A stretch of DNA of 57,715 nucleotides from an uncultured Collinsella sp. (GTDB lineage Bacteria > Actinomycetota > Coriobacteriia > Coriobacteriales > Coriobacteriaceae). The stretch lies in NCBI GenBank assembly GCA_934658705.1, contig CAKUHP010000007.1, positions 1 to 57,715 on the forward strand, read 5' to 3'. Below, piece by piece: positions 43,859-52,097 of the stretch (position 1 is its first letter; the number at the start of each line of letters is the position of its first letter). Below the pieces are notes generated by a model that was not told the origin of the DNA, did not search any database, and was given only the letters and a program-made list of their open reading frames with translations. Both the position numbers and the translations under genes were made by a program.

Positions 43859-45271
43859 ATGGACGCAACCGCAATTATCCTCGCTGCCGGCGAGGGCACC
43901 CGCATGAAGTCGAACCACTGCAAGGTTTCGCACGAGATCCTGGGCAAGCCCATGGTTCAGTGGATCGTCGACGCCACCATCAAGGCCGGCTGCAGCCGCG
44001 TCGTGGTCGTCATCGGCAGCCACGCCGACGAGATGCGCGCCCTCATCGACGGCGCCTATGCCAACAGCGCCACCAAGGTCGAGTGCGTCGAGCAGACCGA
44101 GCGCCTGGGCACCGGCCACGCCGTAAAGGTCGCGCTCGAGGCCTGCGGCATCGCCGATGGTCCCGTCGTCGTGCTCAACGGCGACCTTCCGCTCATTACC
44201 GCCGACACCGTCGCCAAGTTCGCGCAGACCGTCGCCACCGGCGAGCTCGCCTGCACCGTCATGACCATGACCCCGCCCGACCCCTTTGGCTACGGCCGCA
44301 TCGAGCTGGGCGCCGATGGCCAGATCGAGCGCATCATCGAGCAGAAGGACTGCACACCCGAGCAGGCTGCCACGCTGCTGGAGTGCAACGCCGGCTGCTA
44401 CGCCTTCGACGGCGCACAGCTCGCCGCCCACATTAACGAGATCGGCAACGACAACGCGCAGTCCGAGTACTACCTGCCCGACATGCTCGAGATTCTCAAA
44501 GGTCACGGCCAGGCGGTCTCCATCTTCCACTGCGACGACTACCGAGACGGTCTGGGTGTCAACAGCCGCATCCAGCTCGCCCAGCTCACCGCCATCGCGC
44601 GCGACCGCATCAACGAGCACTGGATGGCCGAGGGCGTCACCTTCATCGACCCCGCGCAGGCTTGGATCGGCCCCGACGCCACCATCGGCCGCGACACCAT
44701 CGTGTGGCCGCAGACGCATCTGATCGGCCACGTCACCGTGGGCGAGGAGTGCCAGCTCGGCCCCAACAGCCGCCTCACCGACACCACCGTCGGCAGCGGC
44801 TGCGTCATCGATGAGACCATCGCCATCGAGGCCGTCATCGAGAACGGCGTCGACTGTGGCCCGCGCGCCTACCTGCGCCCGGGTACCCACATGCTCGACG
44901 GCTCCAAGGCCGGCACGCACGTGGAGATCAAGAAGTCCACGATCGGCGAGGGCTCCAAGGTGCCGCATCTGTCCTACATCGGCGACACCACCATGGGCTC
45001 CGGTGTCAACGTTGGCGCGGGCTCCATCACCTGCAACTACGATGGCGTCCACAAGCACAAGACCGTCATCGGCAACGACGCCTTCATCGGCTCCGACACC
45101 ATGATGGTCGCGCCCGCCCAGATCGGCGACGGCGCGCTCGTGGCCGCCGGCTCCGTCATCACCGAGCCGGTCCCCGCCGACGCGCTCGGCCTGGGCCGTG
45201 CCCGTCAGGTAAATATTGAGGGCTGGGCCGCCGATTATCGCCGCCGTCTGCACGAGGGCGACGAGGTATAA
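43859..45271 (+). CDS. glmU: Bifunctional N-acetylglucosamine-1-phosphate uridyltransferase / glucosamine-1-phosphate acetyltransferase
   Basis: A 470-residue enzyme making UDP-GlcNAc for peptidoglycan. The N-terminal uridyltransferase has LAAGEGTRMKS and the nucleotide-binding QTERLGTGHAV and NGDLPLI. The C-terminal left-handed beta-helix carries the hexapeptide repeats (IGPDATIGRDTIVWPQTHLI) and the acetyl-CoA site (GVNVGAGSITCNYDGVHKHK). AGGAG lies 6 bases before ATG 43859; a longer upstream reading is not supported. It is followed by its own terminator and by prs, an arrangement seen in many Gram-positive genomes. Confidence 0.95.
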   Translation: MDATAIILAAGEGTRMKSNHCKVSHEILGKPMVQWIVDATIKAGCSRVVVVIGSHADEMRALIDGAYANSATKVECVEQTERLGTGHAVKVALEACGIADGPVVVLNGDLPLITADTVAKFAQTVATGELACTVMTMTPPDPFGYGRIELGADGQIERIIEQKDCTPEQAATLLECNAGCYAFDGAQLAAHINEIGNDNAQSEYYLPDMLEILKGHGQAVSIFHCDDYRDGLGVNSRIQLAQLTAIARDRINEHWMAEGVTFIDPAQAWIGPDATIGRDTIVWPQTHLIGHVTVGEECQLGPNSRLTDTTVGSGCVIDETIAIEAVIENGVDCGPRAYLRPGTHMLDGSKAGTHVEIKKSTIGEGSKVPHLSYIGDTTMGSGVNVGAGSITCNYDGVHKHKTVIGNDAFIGSDTMMVAPAQIGDGALVAAGSVITEPVPADALGLGRARQVNIEGWAADYRRRLHEGDEV

Positions 45272-45286
45272 CGTTTTACCAAGCAC

Positions 45287-45320
45287 AAAAGGAGCTGTTC
45301 CATGGGAGCGGCTCCTTTTT
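45287..45320 (+). terminator. Intrinsic terminator of glmU
   Basis: GGAGCTGTTCC and GGAGCGGCTCC form a stem around ATG, with an A-run before and TTTTT after. Confidence 0.78.
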
Positions 45321-45411
45321 CTATCGTGACCTGCGCGACCGGATGAGTGGTCGGTTCGTGTCCGTTGACGGTAAAGACGTTATCAAGACTCGATAAACCC
45401 CGCCGCGCGGT

Positions 45412-45417
45412 TACAAT
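45412..45417 (+). promoter_or_regulatory. TACAAT -10 box of prs
   Basis: TACAAT lies 46 bases before the prs start codon and after the glmU terminator. A separate promoter for prs is likely. There is no clear -35 box. Confidence 0.45.
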
Positions 45418-45463
45418 GCAACAAGGCATCTATATGGCATTCGATGTATAAAGGAGAAGGGTA

Positions 45464-46450
45464 ATGCCGATTAATGATCCCGAGAAGTCGGAGAATATGC
45501 GCAAGTCCATCCGCGTGTATTCCGGTTCCTCCAACCGTCCCCTCGCTCAAAAGATCGCTGAGTACCTTGGGGTCGAGCTTTCGGGCCTTACGCTTAAGCA
45601 GTTCGCCAACGGTGAGATTTACGCCCGCTACGACGAGACCGTCCGCGGCGCCGACGTCTTCCTGATTCAGTCCGTGGCCGGCGGCAACGTCAACGACATG
45701 CTCATGGAGCTGCTCATCGCCACCGACGCTGCCAAGCGCGCATCTGCTCGCTCCATCACCGCCGTCATCACCCACTACGGCTATGCCCGCCAGGACCGCA
45801 AGGCCGGCCCGCGCGAGCCCATCACCGCCCGCCTCGTCGCCAACCTGCTCGAGCGCGCCGGCGTCAACCGCATCATCACCCTCGACCTGCACCAGGGCCA
45901 GATCCAGGGCTTCTTCGATATCCCGGTTAACCACCTGTCCGCACTGCCGCTGTTTGGCCAGTATTACAACGACATGCACTTCGACACCGACAACCTGGTT
46001 GTCGTCTCCCCCGACGTGGGCCGCGCCAAGGCCGCCAAGAAGCTGTCCGACATGCTCGGCTGCGATCTGGCTATCGCCCACAAGGGTCGTCCGCGTCACA
46101 ACGCCGCCGAGGTCATGGGCATCATCGGTGACATCAAGGGCAAGACCTGCATCATCAACGACGACATGATCGACACCGCTGGCACCCTGTGCGCCAACGT
46201 CAAGGAGCTCAAGGCCATGGGCGCCGGCGACATCTACGTGTGCGCCACCCACGGCATCTTCTCCGGCCCGGCCATCGAGCGCTTGAACGACGCCCCCATC
46301 GTCGAGTGCGTCGTTACCGATGCCATCCCCGTCGAGGTCGGCGGCAAGATCAAGACCATCTCGGTCGCCGAGGAGTTCGCTCAGGCCATCTCCGCCGTTT
46401 ACCACGAGGAGCCCGTCTCCACGCTCGTCGGCGGCGACTTCGCGCTGTAA
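45464..46450 (+). CDS. prs: Ribose-phosphate pyrophosphokinase (PRPP synthetase)
   Basis: A 328-residue enzyme making phosphoribosyl pyrophosphate from ribose-5-phosphate and ATP, for purine, pyrimidine, His, Trp and NAD synthesis. The sequence shows FANGEIYARYDETVRGADVF, the catalytic/metal loop TLDLHQGQIQGFF, VVVSPDVGRAKAA and the PRPP-binding IINDDMIDTAGTL. AAAGGAGAAGG precedes ATG 45464. It ends in a strong terminator. In many related genomes pth follows directly; here a nuclease-like gene and two repeat elements intervene. Confidence 0.95.
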   Translation: MPINDPEKSENMRKSIRVYSGSSNRPLAQKIAEYLGVELSGLTLKQFANGEIYARYDETVRGADVFLIQSVAGGNVNDMLMELLIATDAAKRASARSITAVITHYGYARQDRKAGPREPITARLVANLLERAGVNRIITLDLHQGQIQGFFDIPVNHLSALPLFGQYYNDMHFDTDNLVVVSPDVGRAKAAKKLSDMLGCDLAIAHKGRPRHNAAEVMGIIGDIKGKTCIINDDMIDTAGTLCANVKELKAMGAGDIYVCATHGIFSGPAIERLNDAPIVECVVTDAIPVEVGGKIKTISVAEEFAQAISAVYHEEPVSTLVGGDFAL

Positions 46451-46484
46451 TCTGTTGCGCATCGCATCATCTTCGATGTTTTTT

Positions 46485-46515
46485 AAGGGTCGGAAGCTCG
46501 CTTCCGACCCTTTTT
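46485..46515 (+). terminator. Intrinsic terminator of prs
   Basis: AAGGGTCGGAAG-CTCG-CTTCCGACCCTT with TTTTT following: an 11-12-bp perfect stem, about 35 bases after the prs stop codon. Confidence 0.9.
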
Positions 46516-46536
46516 CCATCCCGCGCCAACCTGTCC

Positions 46537-46739
46537 TGGACAGTTAGTTCAGATACGTATTTATTTAAAGCCCCAAAGGGCCGTTCGGAGCCTTCTGAGC
46601 TCCCCGGCGGACGCTATGCCGCCCAAAACTCATCGTTTTCGAGCATTACCGCTGCGCATTTACCCTCAAATCATCCTCGAAGGCCCTTAAAAACGCCTCG
46701 AACGCGCGATGCTTTATACGTATCTGAACTAACTGTCCA
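46537..46739. mobile_element. 203-bp MITE-like element, copy A
   Basis: Perfect 24-bp terminal inverted repeats (46537-46560 and 46716-46739) begin TGGACAGTTAGTTCAGATAC. The interior is non-coding. No target-site duplication is obvious. A second element with the same ends and nearly the same length lies at 48064-48267, on the other side of the gene at 46903. The interiors of the two are not similar. Confidence 0.8.
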
Positions 46740-46902
46740 GTAGCTATCGTCAACCCTCGCGGAAGAGCTCGATTTCCCGCAATCCCCTCAACCAATTCCT
46801 CCGACTTCATAACACTCAGCCGTTCATGGCACACAACACCCCACTGAGCGAAAAGAACGACGCGGCAACCGCGTTTCGCCAACGGCTTAGTACCTTGTAG
46901 TT

Positions 46903-48030
46903 ATGACGACCGTGATTTCACATCTCTCCGCCCTCCGCGCGATTCGCCGCGCACGACGGGCTTACTCTGCGCTTCCGTGGGACTCCATCGACGGCGGACA
47001 GCAATCACAAGCTCTGGCTGGCTGCATCCCCAATAATGACGCCATAGACTTTGACGCACTTTCGATGCTCGATGCCTGGAATGAAGACGATTCCGAACTG
47101 CTCGATCTTCTCGTTTCAAACGAAGACAACAGGCGTCCCGACAAGCGACTTCTCCAGCATATTCTCTCTGCCCCGCTTCCCGAAGGGGCGATTATGCACA
47201 TCGAGGCTGACATCTATGCCACATCCCCTGCCATGACGGCGCTGCTGTGTTCCAAAAATGAATCGGTTGCCAAAACCTTAATGCTTCTCATGGAACTGCT
47301 CGGAACGTATTCTCTTCCGCCCGAGGCAACCCACCCCATCGCCTATGACGACATCTGGCCCAAGGCCGACACCTTCGAAGCGACGAACGATCTCGATTGC
47401 CGGAGCGACCAGTCGGTGACCGAGCAGCAAAATGAAACCCGCTACGAACAGGCGCACTACAAATGCGAGCCAGCCACGACCATCGAGGAGCTCGAGGCGA
47501 TCGCACGGTTCGCAAAAAGCAGCTCATATACCTCGTTTCGCACAGCCGTCAAACTTGCCCGACCCGGATCTGCATCCCCAGCCGAATCCCTAATGTTTGC
47601 TGTTCTCGGAGCGCCCATGCGCTTTGGCGGATTCGGGTGTTGCAGCCTGCCCATGGGCGGCCTGCTACTCAACTATCGAGTCGACTTCGACACCCTTGCG
47701 GTCAACATGTCCTCGGGCATCCCCTACGCCATCTGCGACTTATATTGCCCGGCAGCCGGTGTCGACAACGAATACAACGGAATTGGGCATGAGCTTCAAA
47801 ACGCTCGCATCCACGATGGCAATCGCAACAATGGCCTTAAGGCCATGGGCATCCACGTCCTGGTTATCAATCGCGACCAAATGAAAGACCTTGTTGCACT
47901 CGAGGCCTTCGCCCAGACGATACATCGACTTGCGGGAGTTCGATTCCGCTACCGCATCAAGGGTTATCGCAAGCGTCAGGCCACCTGGCTCAACGCCCTG
48001 CGAGCCGGAATCGGCCTTGCGCCGGTCTAA
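46903..48030 (+). CDS. Hypothetical protein with a DUF559/Vsr-like nuclease fold at the C-terminus
   Basis: A 375-residue protein not recognised as a whole. The middle (about 195-265) resembles the SPAESLMFAVLGAPMRFGGFG type of region seen upstream of restriction-like domains in AbiEi/DUF559 proteins. The C-terminal 100 residues read ICDLYCPAAGVDNEYNG, then a His-Glu, an Arg-rich helix and GIHVLVINRDQ, which fit a Vsr/PD-(D/E)xK-type endonuclease core. No antitoxin or methylase partner is adjacent. It is flanked on both sides by MITE-like elements and interrupts the usual prs-pth neighbourhood. Candidate roles are a mobile nuclease, a defence or a toxin protein; this is inference. Start 46903 is the first Met and has no strong ribosome-binding site. 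Confidence 0.65.
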   Translation: MTTVISHLSALRAIRRARRAYSALPWDSIDGGQQSQALAGCIPNNDAIDFDALSMLDAWNEDDSELLDLLVSNEDNRRPDKRLLQHILSAPLPEGAIMHIEADIYATSPAMTALLCSKNESVAKTLMLLMELLGTYSLPPEATHPIAYDDIWPKADTFEATNDLDCRSDQSVTEQQNETRYEQAHYKCEPATTIEELEAIARFAKSSSYTSFRTAVKLARPGSASPAESLMFAVLGAPMRFGGFGCCSLPMGGLLLNYRVDFDTLAVNMSSGIPYAICDLYCPAAGVDNEYNGIGHELQNARIHDGNRNNGLKAMGIHVLVINRDQMKDLVALEAFAQTIHRLAGVRFRYRIKGYRKRQATWLNALRAGIGLAPV

Positions 48031-48063
48031 ACGACGAATCACCCATGCGCCGTCGAGCAGGGC

Positions 48064-48267
48064 TGGACAGTTAGTTCAGATACGTATAAATGAACACATC
48101 GATTCGGACTGTCTTGCCGCCAACTCCGCACGATTCGCCCCACTTAGAAGCCTGATAAACCTCGAAACGGCGTCATATGGACCAACCGAAGCGCCAAAAC
48201 AGCGCCGCGGCATCGATTTGGGCAATTTCATGGCACAAGTTTTATACAAATCTGAACTAACTGTCCA
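48064..48267. mobile_element. 204-bp MITE-like element, copy B
   Basis: The left terminal repeat (48064-48087) is identical to that of copy A; the right one (48244-48267) differs from it at two positions. The gap 48031-48381 holds only this element and the pth leader. Confidence 0.8.
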
Positions 48268-48381
48268 CCCCGCCCTCTGGCGGCCGCCCAAAAGTCCCCG
48301 AGCACCCGCAATCGACCTCCATTTGACAGCGGCAACAGGGTCGCTCACCATAGCAGGCGACAAATCGACGAAAGGAAAGAT

Positions 48382-49011
48382 ATGGCAGCTGCACAGCCGC
48401 TTAAGATTCGCATGGTTGCCGGGCTTGGCAACCCTGGCGAGGAGTATGCCGAGACCCGCCACAACGCTGGCTTTAAGGCAATCGACGAGCTGGCCCGTCA
48501 GGCCGGCGTCACGTACTGGAAAAATCAGGCCGGCGCCGAGGTCGCGCTCATCAACATCAACGATCCCGAGGAAGAGGGCGGCAAGCGCCAGATCGTACTG
48601 GTCAAGCCGCAGTCGTACATGAACACCTCGGGCGGTCCCATCTCCAAGCTCTGCCGCGAGTACAAGATCAAAGCCGAAGAGCTGCTCGTGATCCACGATG
48701 AGCTCGACATTCCCGCCGGCGACGTGCGTGTTAAGGTGGGCGGCGGCCACGCCGGCCACAACGGCCTGCGCTCCATCATCGACAAGATGGGCAGCCGCGA
48801 CTTTAGCCGCATCCGCACCGGTATCGGCAACCCTCCCGGCAAGATGGCCGTCGCCGACTACGTGCTCAAGCAGCTGCGCGCTCGCGAGGCCGAGGACTTC
48901 CAGGACACCTGCGCCCGCGCCGCCGACGCCGCCGGCCTGGCGATCGTGCACGGCGTAGTCTATGCCCGCGACCACGTCAACGGCTCCGCCTCCGCCAACG
49001 GCAAGCACTAA
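48382..49011 (+). CDS. pth: Peptidyl-tRNA hydrolase
   Basis: A 209-residue enzyme recycling peptidyl-tRNA released during translation. The catalytic His is in GLGNPGEEYAETRHNAGF, and substrate-binding motifs are KPQSYMNTSGGPI, VIHDELDIPAG and GGHAGHNGLRSI. AAAGGAAAG precedes the ATG. Residues 1-9 form a short extension before the usual start. No gene follows closely; the palindromic element at 49023 carries a terminator. Confidence 0.95.
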   Translation: MAAAQPLKIRMVAGLGNPGEEYAETRHNAGFKAIDELARQAGVTYWKNQAGAEVALININDPEEEGGKRQIVLVKPQSYMNTSGGPISKLCREYKIKAEELLVIHDELDIPAGDVRVKVGGGHAGHNGLRSIIDKMGSRDFSRIRTGIGNPPGKMAVADYVLKQLRAREAEDFQDTCARAADAAGLAIVHGVVYARDHVNGSASANGKH

Positions 49012-49022
49012 ACCTACCATTT

Positions 49023-49200
49023 AGGGACAGGTTTATTTTGGCAGGTTTTATCTGCGGAAACGCCCCGGTGGCGGCATCGCAATAAACCCCGCGCCGCCAT
49101 ACATACATAACACCCCAAAGGGGGCCGGCCTCATCGCAACCCGAAGCCGGCCCCCTTTGCCGTTTTGCCTGATAAAACCGACCAAAATAAACCTGTCCCT
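49023..49200. repeat. 178-bp palindromic element with nested terminator (family K)
   Basis: The outer arms AGGGACAGGTTTATTTTGG (49023 onward) and their complement (ending 49200) are 30 bp with two mismatches. The inner stem is AAAGGGGGCCGGC/GCCGGCCCCCTTT (49117-49129 and 49146-49158). It lies just after pth and may end its transcript. The GGGACAG core resembles the GTCCCC and 35-bp elements elsewhere in the window. Confidence 0.82.
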
Positions 49201-49273
49201 TTTTGGTAGGTCGGAGTGGATAAACCGTTTTCCCACCTGCCGAAGAAACACGTAAACGGCATGGCCATGAGGG

Positions 49274-49279
49274 TATAAT
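49274..49279 (+). promoter_or_regulatory. TATAAT -10 box of nfnAB
   Basis: A consensus TATAAT about 105 bases before the nfnA start. The leader that follows contains two hairpins (see 49284-49370). Confidence 0.55.
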
Positions 49280-49283
49280 TTGC

Positions 49284-49370
49284 ACCGTATGTCTGCACAA
49301 CGCCTGTGCGCGTACGGTTTTATTCGGGCTACCGTCCATTTCCGTGGAGGCACGGTTCGGCAGCCCTAAC
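49284..49370 (+). promoter_or_regulatory. Structured leader of nfnAB, possible attenuator
   Basis: ACCGTA...TACGGT (about 49285-49319) is a stem followed directly by TTTATT, resembling an intrinsic terminator. A second stem (GGCTACCGTCC...ACGGTTCGGCAGCC, about 49328-49370) overlaps it in part and could compete. No known riboswitch class is recognised. Confidence 0.4.
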
Positions 49371-49384
49371 AAGAGAGGGGTTCT

Positions 49385-50224
49385 ATGTATAAGATCCTGG
49401 AGAAGACGCAGTTCTCGGAGAAGGTGTTCAAGTTCCGCATCGAGGCGCCTGCAATCGCCAAACATGCGCACGCTGGACAGTTCCTCATGGTCCGCGCCAA
49501 CGAGACGGGCGAGCGCGTCCCGTTTACCCTGGCCGGCTGGAATGGTGACGAGGGCTGGGTCGAGTTCATCTTCATGGTGATCGGCAAGACCACCGAGATG
49601 CTGTCCACCTACGAGGCCGGCGAGTCGCTGCGCGACGTCGTGGGCCCGCTGGGCGTTCCCACCGAGATGGCTGAGGGCCCCTGCGCCGTCATCGGCGGCG
49701 GCGTCGGCCTGGCAATTGCCTTCCCGGTCGCCAAGCACCTGGTCGAGACCGGCCACGAGGTGCACGCCATCATGGGCGCCCGCACCAAGGACCTCCTGCT
49801 CATGGAGGACCAGTTCCGCGAGCTCCTCGACGAGGACCACATCCACATCACCACTGACGACGGCTCCTACGGCGAGCAGGGCGTTGTCACCGCTCCGCTG
49901 GAGCGCCTGCTGCAGGACAAGGCCGTGAGCCAGGTCTTCTGCGTCGGTCCCGTTCCGATGATGAAGTTCTCGACCCTCACCGCCCAGAAGTACGACACCC
50001 CCATCACCGCGTCGCTCAACCCCATCATGGTTGACGGCACCGGCATGTGCGGCTGCTGCCGCGTCGAGGTGGGCGGCGTGACCAAGTTCGCTTGCGTCGA
50101 CGGCCCCGACTTCGATGCCACCCTGGTCGACTGGGATGACCTTCGTGCCCGCCAGGCCGCTTACCGTTCCGAAGAGGGCGAGTCCCTCAAGGCCTATGAG
50201 GAAAAGAGCTGCGCATGCCACTAG
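49385..50224 (+). CDS. nfnA: NfnA: FAD/NAD-binding subunit of ferredoxin:NADP+ oxidoreductase
   Basis: A 279-residue flavoprotein of the dihydroorotate-dehydrogenase electron-transfer (PyrK/NfnA) family. It has an FAD-binding barrel (about 1-95, with GQFLMVRANETGERVPFTLAG), an NAD-binding domain (AVIGGGVGLAIAFPVAKHL) and C-terminal Cys for a [2Fe-2S] cluster (GTGMCGCCRVEVGGVTKFAC). With NfnB it bifurcates electrons between ferredoxin, NADH and NADPH. Its stop overlaps the nfnB start by 10 bases. Assignment to Nfn and not to dihydroorotate dehydrogenase follows from the adjacent partner gene. Confidence 0.88.
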   Translation: MYKILEKTQFSEKVFKFRIEAPAIAKHAHAGQFLMVRANETGERVPFTLAGWNGDEGWVEFIFMVIGKTTEMLSTYEAGESLRDVVGPLGVPTEMAEGPCAVIGGGVGLAIAFPVAKHLVETGHEVHAIMGARTKDLLLMEDQFRELLDEDHIHITTDDGSYGEQGVVTAPLERLLQDKAVSQVFCVGPVPMMKFSTLTAQKYDTPITASLNPIMVDGTGMCGCCRVEVGGVTKFACVDGPDFDATLVDWDDLRARQAAYRSEEGESLKAYEEKSCACH

Positions 50225-51624
50225 TTAACGGTCGTTTCGTTGCCGATATGAAGTCGCCCCGCACCCCCGATAACGAGGAGCCGGCTGCCGAGCGCGCCTG
50301 CGACTTCCGCCCCGTCGACAAGGGCTTCACCGAGGAGATGGCGCTGGCCGAGGCCGAGCGCTGCCTCAACTGCAAGAAGCCGTTCTGTGTTGAGGGCTGC
50401 CCCGTCAACATCAACATCCCCCGCTTTATCGAGCAGATCCGCGAGAAGGACTTCGGCGGCGCTCTCGACACCATCCGCGAGGACTCCATGCTTCCCGCCA
50501 TCTGCGGCCGCGTCTGCCCGCAGGAGAACCAGTGCGAGGGCAAGTGCATCCGTGGCAAGAAGTCCGAGCCCGTGGCCATCGGCCAGCTCGAGCGCTTCCT
50601 GGGTGACCGCCCCGAGCTCGCCTCCACGCCCAAGATGGCCCCCAAGAACGGCAAGAAGGTCGCCGTCGTCGGCTCCGGCCCGTCCGGCATCACCTGCGCC
50701 GGCGAGCTCGCCCGTAACGGCTTTGACGTCACCGTCTTCGAGGCCTTCTTCACCGGCGGCGGCGTGCTGGTCTACGGCATCCCCGAGTTCCGTCTGCCCA
50801 AGGCAGTCGTCAAGCGCGAGATTGACGGCCTGGAGGACATGGGCGTCAAGTTTGAGTACAACTCCGTCGTGGGCAACATGGCCACGGCCGAGGAGCTGTT
50901 CGAGCAGGGCTTCGACGCCATCTACGTGGCGACCGGCGCTGGCCTGCCCAAGTTCCTCAACGTCCCCGGCGAGAACCTGCCCAACGTCTTCTTCGCCAAC
51001 GAGTACCTCACCCGCGTGAACCTGATGAAGGCCAACAAGTTCCCCGAGTACGACACCCCCACCAAGCACGGCAAGAACGTCGTCGTCTTTGGTGGCGGCA
51101 ACGTGGCTATGGACGCCGTCCGTACCGCCAAGCGCCTGGGCGCCGAGCACGCCATCATCGCCTACCGCCGTACCGAGGACGAGATGCCCTGCCGTCGCGC
51201 CGAGCTGCACCACGCTAAGGCCGAGGGCGTCGAGGTTCTGCCGCTCGTCTCCCCGCTCGAGTTTGTCGCTGGCGAGGACGGCTCCGTGTGCGCCGTCAAG
51301 GTCCAGAAGATGGAGCTCGGCGAGCCCGACGAGTCCGGCCGTCGTCGCCCGGTGCCCATCGAGGGCGCCATCGAGGAGATCCCCTGCGACGTCGCGATCT
51401 CGGCTATCGGCACCAACGCCAACCCCTTCGCTGCCAAGATCGGCGGCAAGATGGAGCTCAACAAGTGGGGCTACATCGTCGCCGACGAGGAGACCGGCCA
51501 GACCACCGATCCCCGCATCTGGGCCGGCGGCGACATCGTCACCGGTGCCGCTACGGTCATTCTGGCGATGGGCGCCGGCAAGAAGGCCGCCGCTTCCATC
51601 ACCAAAAGCCTGCTGGGCGAGTAA
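50215..51624 (+). CDS. nfnB: NfnB: NADPH-dependent ferredoxin oxidoreductase subunit (glutamate synthase small-chain fold)
   Basis: A 469-residue protein with an N-terminal Fe-S region (RCLNCKKPFCVEGCPVNINI and ICGRVCPQENQCEGKC, two [4Fe-4S]-type clusters). FAD-binding (VVGSGPSGITCAGELARNG) and NADP-binding (VVFGGGNVAMDAVRTAKRLG) domains follow, then AAVILAMG-type glutamate synthase C-terminal motifs. It could be annotated as glutamate synthase small subunit (gltD/gltA), but its tight linkage to nfnA and the absence of a large glutamate synthase subunit favour NfnAB. A terminator follows at 51653. Confidence 0.88.
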   Translation: MPLVNGRFVADMKSPRTPDNEEPAAERACDFRPVDKGFTEEMALAEAERCLNCKKPFCVEGCPVNINIPRFIEQIREKDFGGALDTIREDSMLPAICGRVCPQENQCEGKCIRGKKSEPVAIGQLERFLGDRPELASTPKMAPKNGKKVAVVGSGPSGITCAGELARNGFDVTVFEAFFTGGGVLVYGIPEFRLPKAVVKREIDGLEDMGVKFEYNSVVGNMATAEELFEQGFDAIYVATGAGLPKFLNVPGENLPNVFFANEYLTRVNLMKANKFPEYDTPTKHGKNVVVFGGGNVAMDAVRTAKRLGAEHAIIAYRRTEDEMPCRRAELHHAKAEGVEVLPLVSPLEFVAGEDGSVCAVKVQKMELGEPDESGRRRPVPIEGAIEEIPCDVAISAIGTNANPFAAKIGGKMELNKWGYIVADEETGQTTDPRIWAGGDIVTGAATVILAMGAGKKAAASITKSLLGE

Positions 51625-51652
51625 TCACCTGCAGCGCTAGCCATCAAACGGC

Positions 51653-51690
51653 AAAGTCCCCGTCGAGCACACGCCCGGCGGGGACTTTTT
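51653..51690 (+). terminator. Intrinsic terminator of nfnAB
   Basis: AAAGTCCCCG and CGGGGACTTT pair around 16 bases, with TTTTT after: a 10-bp perfect stem. Confidence 0.88.
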
Positions 51691-51706
51691 CTATGCCGAC
51701 CGCCCC

Positions 51707-51741
51707 ACCACCACAAAGGGGACAGGCACCTTTGTGGTGGT
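51707..51741. repeat. 35-bp ACCACCACAAAGG palindrome (family I), copy 1
   Basis: ACCACCACAAAGG and CCTTTGTGGTGGT enclose GGACAGGCA. It lies downstream of the surface gene ending at 52098. An inverted copy lies just upstream of the same gene (54152-54186), and half a copy sits at 57558-57570. Confidence 0.85.
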
Positions 51742-51763
51742 TTTGGACTTGGCTGGCCAGTTT

Positions 51764-52061
51764 GTCTCGATCTGTAACAGGTAGGCCACGTTGAGCCCCG
51801 TAGATGTTACGAATCGAGATATTGTGCGGGCGTCTGCCCGTTCATCTCAATCTGTAACAGTTAGAGGTCAAATTCCTCGCTTGGTGTTACAAATCGAGAC
51901 GTTGTTCCGGCACTCGCTAGCTTGTCTCGATCTGTAACATCTGGAACCCAAATTCCTCGTTTGGTGTTACAAATCGAGACATTAGGTTGGCAGTCAGACG
52001 GTTCATCTCAATCTGTAACATCTAGTGCCGTTTTGGGTGGCCAGGTGTTACAGATTGAGAT
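51764..52061. repeat. Array of four 57-bp hairpin units, 80-81-bp period (family J)
   Basis: Units start at 51764, 51844, 51924 and 52005. Each has 15-bp arms (GTCTCGATCTGTAAC or ATCTCAATCTGTAAC, and GTTACAAATCGAGAC) around 27-28 bases. Units are separated by 23-24-base spacers of different sequence. The array fills most of the gap 51625-52097. Two related units lie at 28939-29076. Confidence 0.88.
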
Positions 52062-52097
52062 TTTACTGACGCCGAGAACGAGGGCAGCCGCTAAAAC

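Noticed and set aside
51764..52061. A CRISPR array
   Set aside because: The repeated unit is a 57-bp hairpin with diverging interiors, and unit arms alternate in orientation. Spacers are only 23-24 bases and there are no cas genes. It fits a REP/BIME-like array better.
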